From contig WRMR01000350.1 of NCBI GenBank assembly GCA_009776995.1, positions 1 to 5,568 on the forward strand: 5,568 nt of DNA, in the 5' to 3' direction. A program made the translations under genes and the position numbers. Below the pieces are notes generated by a model, which made no database searches, was not told the origin of the DNA, and saw only the letters and a program-made list of their open reading frames with translations. Below, piece by piece: positions 5,413 through 5,568 of the stretch (positions within the stretch are counted from its first letter, which is position 1; each line of letters begins with the position of its first letter). This DNA is from Planctomycetaceae bacterium. GTDB lineage: Bacteria > Planctomycetota > Planctomycetia > Pirellulales > Thermoguttaceae.

Positions 5413-5568
5413 ATCGAACAGCATCAACTGGTTAGGGCTTTGAGTGTTTTGGTAAATGTAATTTTTGTTTTGAAACATCGTAAAAACAGGGGTTTTCTCA
5501 AATTGTGTCAAACTGAAAATCTGTAAAATCTGGTGAAGGCTCTGCGTCAGGTCGAGTTCCTTTTTGAG
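5413..5568. other. AT-rich intergenic end of window
   Basis: The last 156 bases are clearly richer in A and T than the coding part and hold no convincing reading frame. Small structures only: AAAAC (5483-5487) and GTTTT (5492-5496) around a 4-nt loop, and a direct repeat AAAATCTG at 5516-5523 and 5525-5532. A transcription end for the cluster or a promoter for a gene beyond the edge would fit here, but neither is demonstrated. Confidence 0.5.

Noticed and set aside
5483..5496. Terminator-like AAAAC-AGGG-GTTTT
   Set aside because: The stem is only 5 bp and mostly A-T, without a true T-tract after it.
5503..5529. Promoter TTGTGT - 15 bp - TAAAAT
   Set aside because: The spacer is short and the -35 match poor in AT-rich sequence where such matches are frequent; no downstream gene is visible.

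Overview
The window looks like bacterial or phage/prophage DNA of middling GC. The best-supported genes all lie on the + strand. Two enzymes of dTDP-L-rhamnose synthesis frame it: the C-terminal two thirds of RmlD (dTDP-4-dehydrorhamnose reductase) enters from the left edge, and a complete RmlB (dTDP-glucose 4,6-dehydratase) lies at 4133-5137. Between them are five poorly characterised small to medium genes, a papain-like (C1) peptidase homologue, and a probable 22-codon mini-gene. No integrase, terminase, capsid or tail gene is visible, so a phage or prophage origin is an inference from gene style only. From memory and unverified, the secreted Ig-like protein with a proline-rich linker, the C1-like protein without a signal peptide and the short Cys-rich protein ending in CPxxKW resemble sets seen in Planctomycetota genomes and metagenomic phage-like contigs. 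That host assignment is tentative.

Layout: 1-620 rmlD 3' part; 621-714 gap; 715-1113 helical protein of 132 aa; 1114-1242 gap; 1243-2094 exported protein with an Ig-like domain, whose last ~40 codons appear to come from an inserted ATCCTG-type repeat; 2106-3185 C1-like protein; 3188-3574 two-TM coiled-coil protein; 3558-3800 one-TM coiled-coil protein; 3797-3865 putative 22-aa peptide; 3862-4125 Cys-cluster protein; 4133-5137 rmlB; 5138-5568 mostly non-coding, with a possible decayed reading frame and an AT-rich end.

From 1243 to 5137 the genes are packed with gaps of 11 nt or less, or with 4-17 nt overlaps, so they probably form one transcription unit that ends with rmlB. The cell-envelope flavour (export signal, membrane anchors, coiled coils, papain fold, rhamnose supply) fits a surface, envelope or host-interaction role. 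No sequence feature proves a shared function. The most unusual points are the rml genes enclosing this cassette, a perfect 24-bp palindrome inside the exported-protein gene, the repeat-derived C-terminus, the missing catalytic Asn in the C1-like protein, and the mini-ORF that overlaps its neighbours at both ends.
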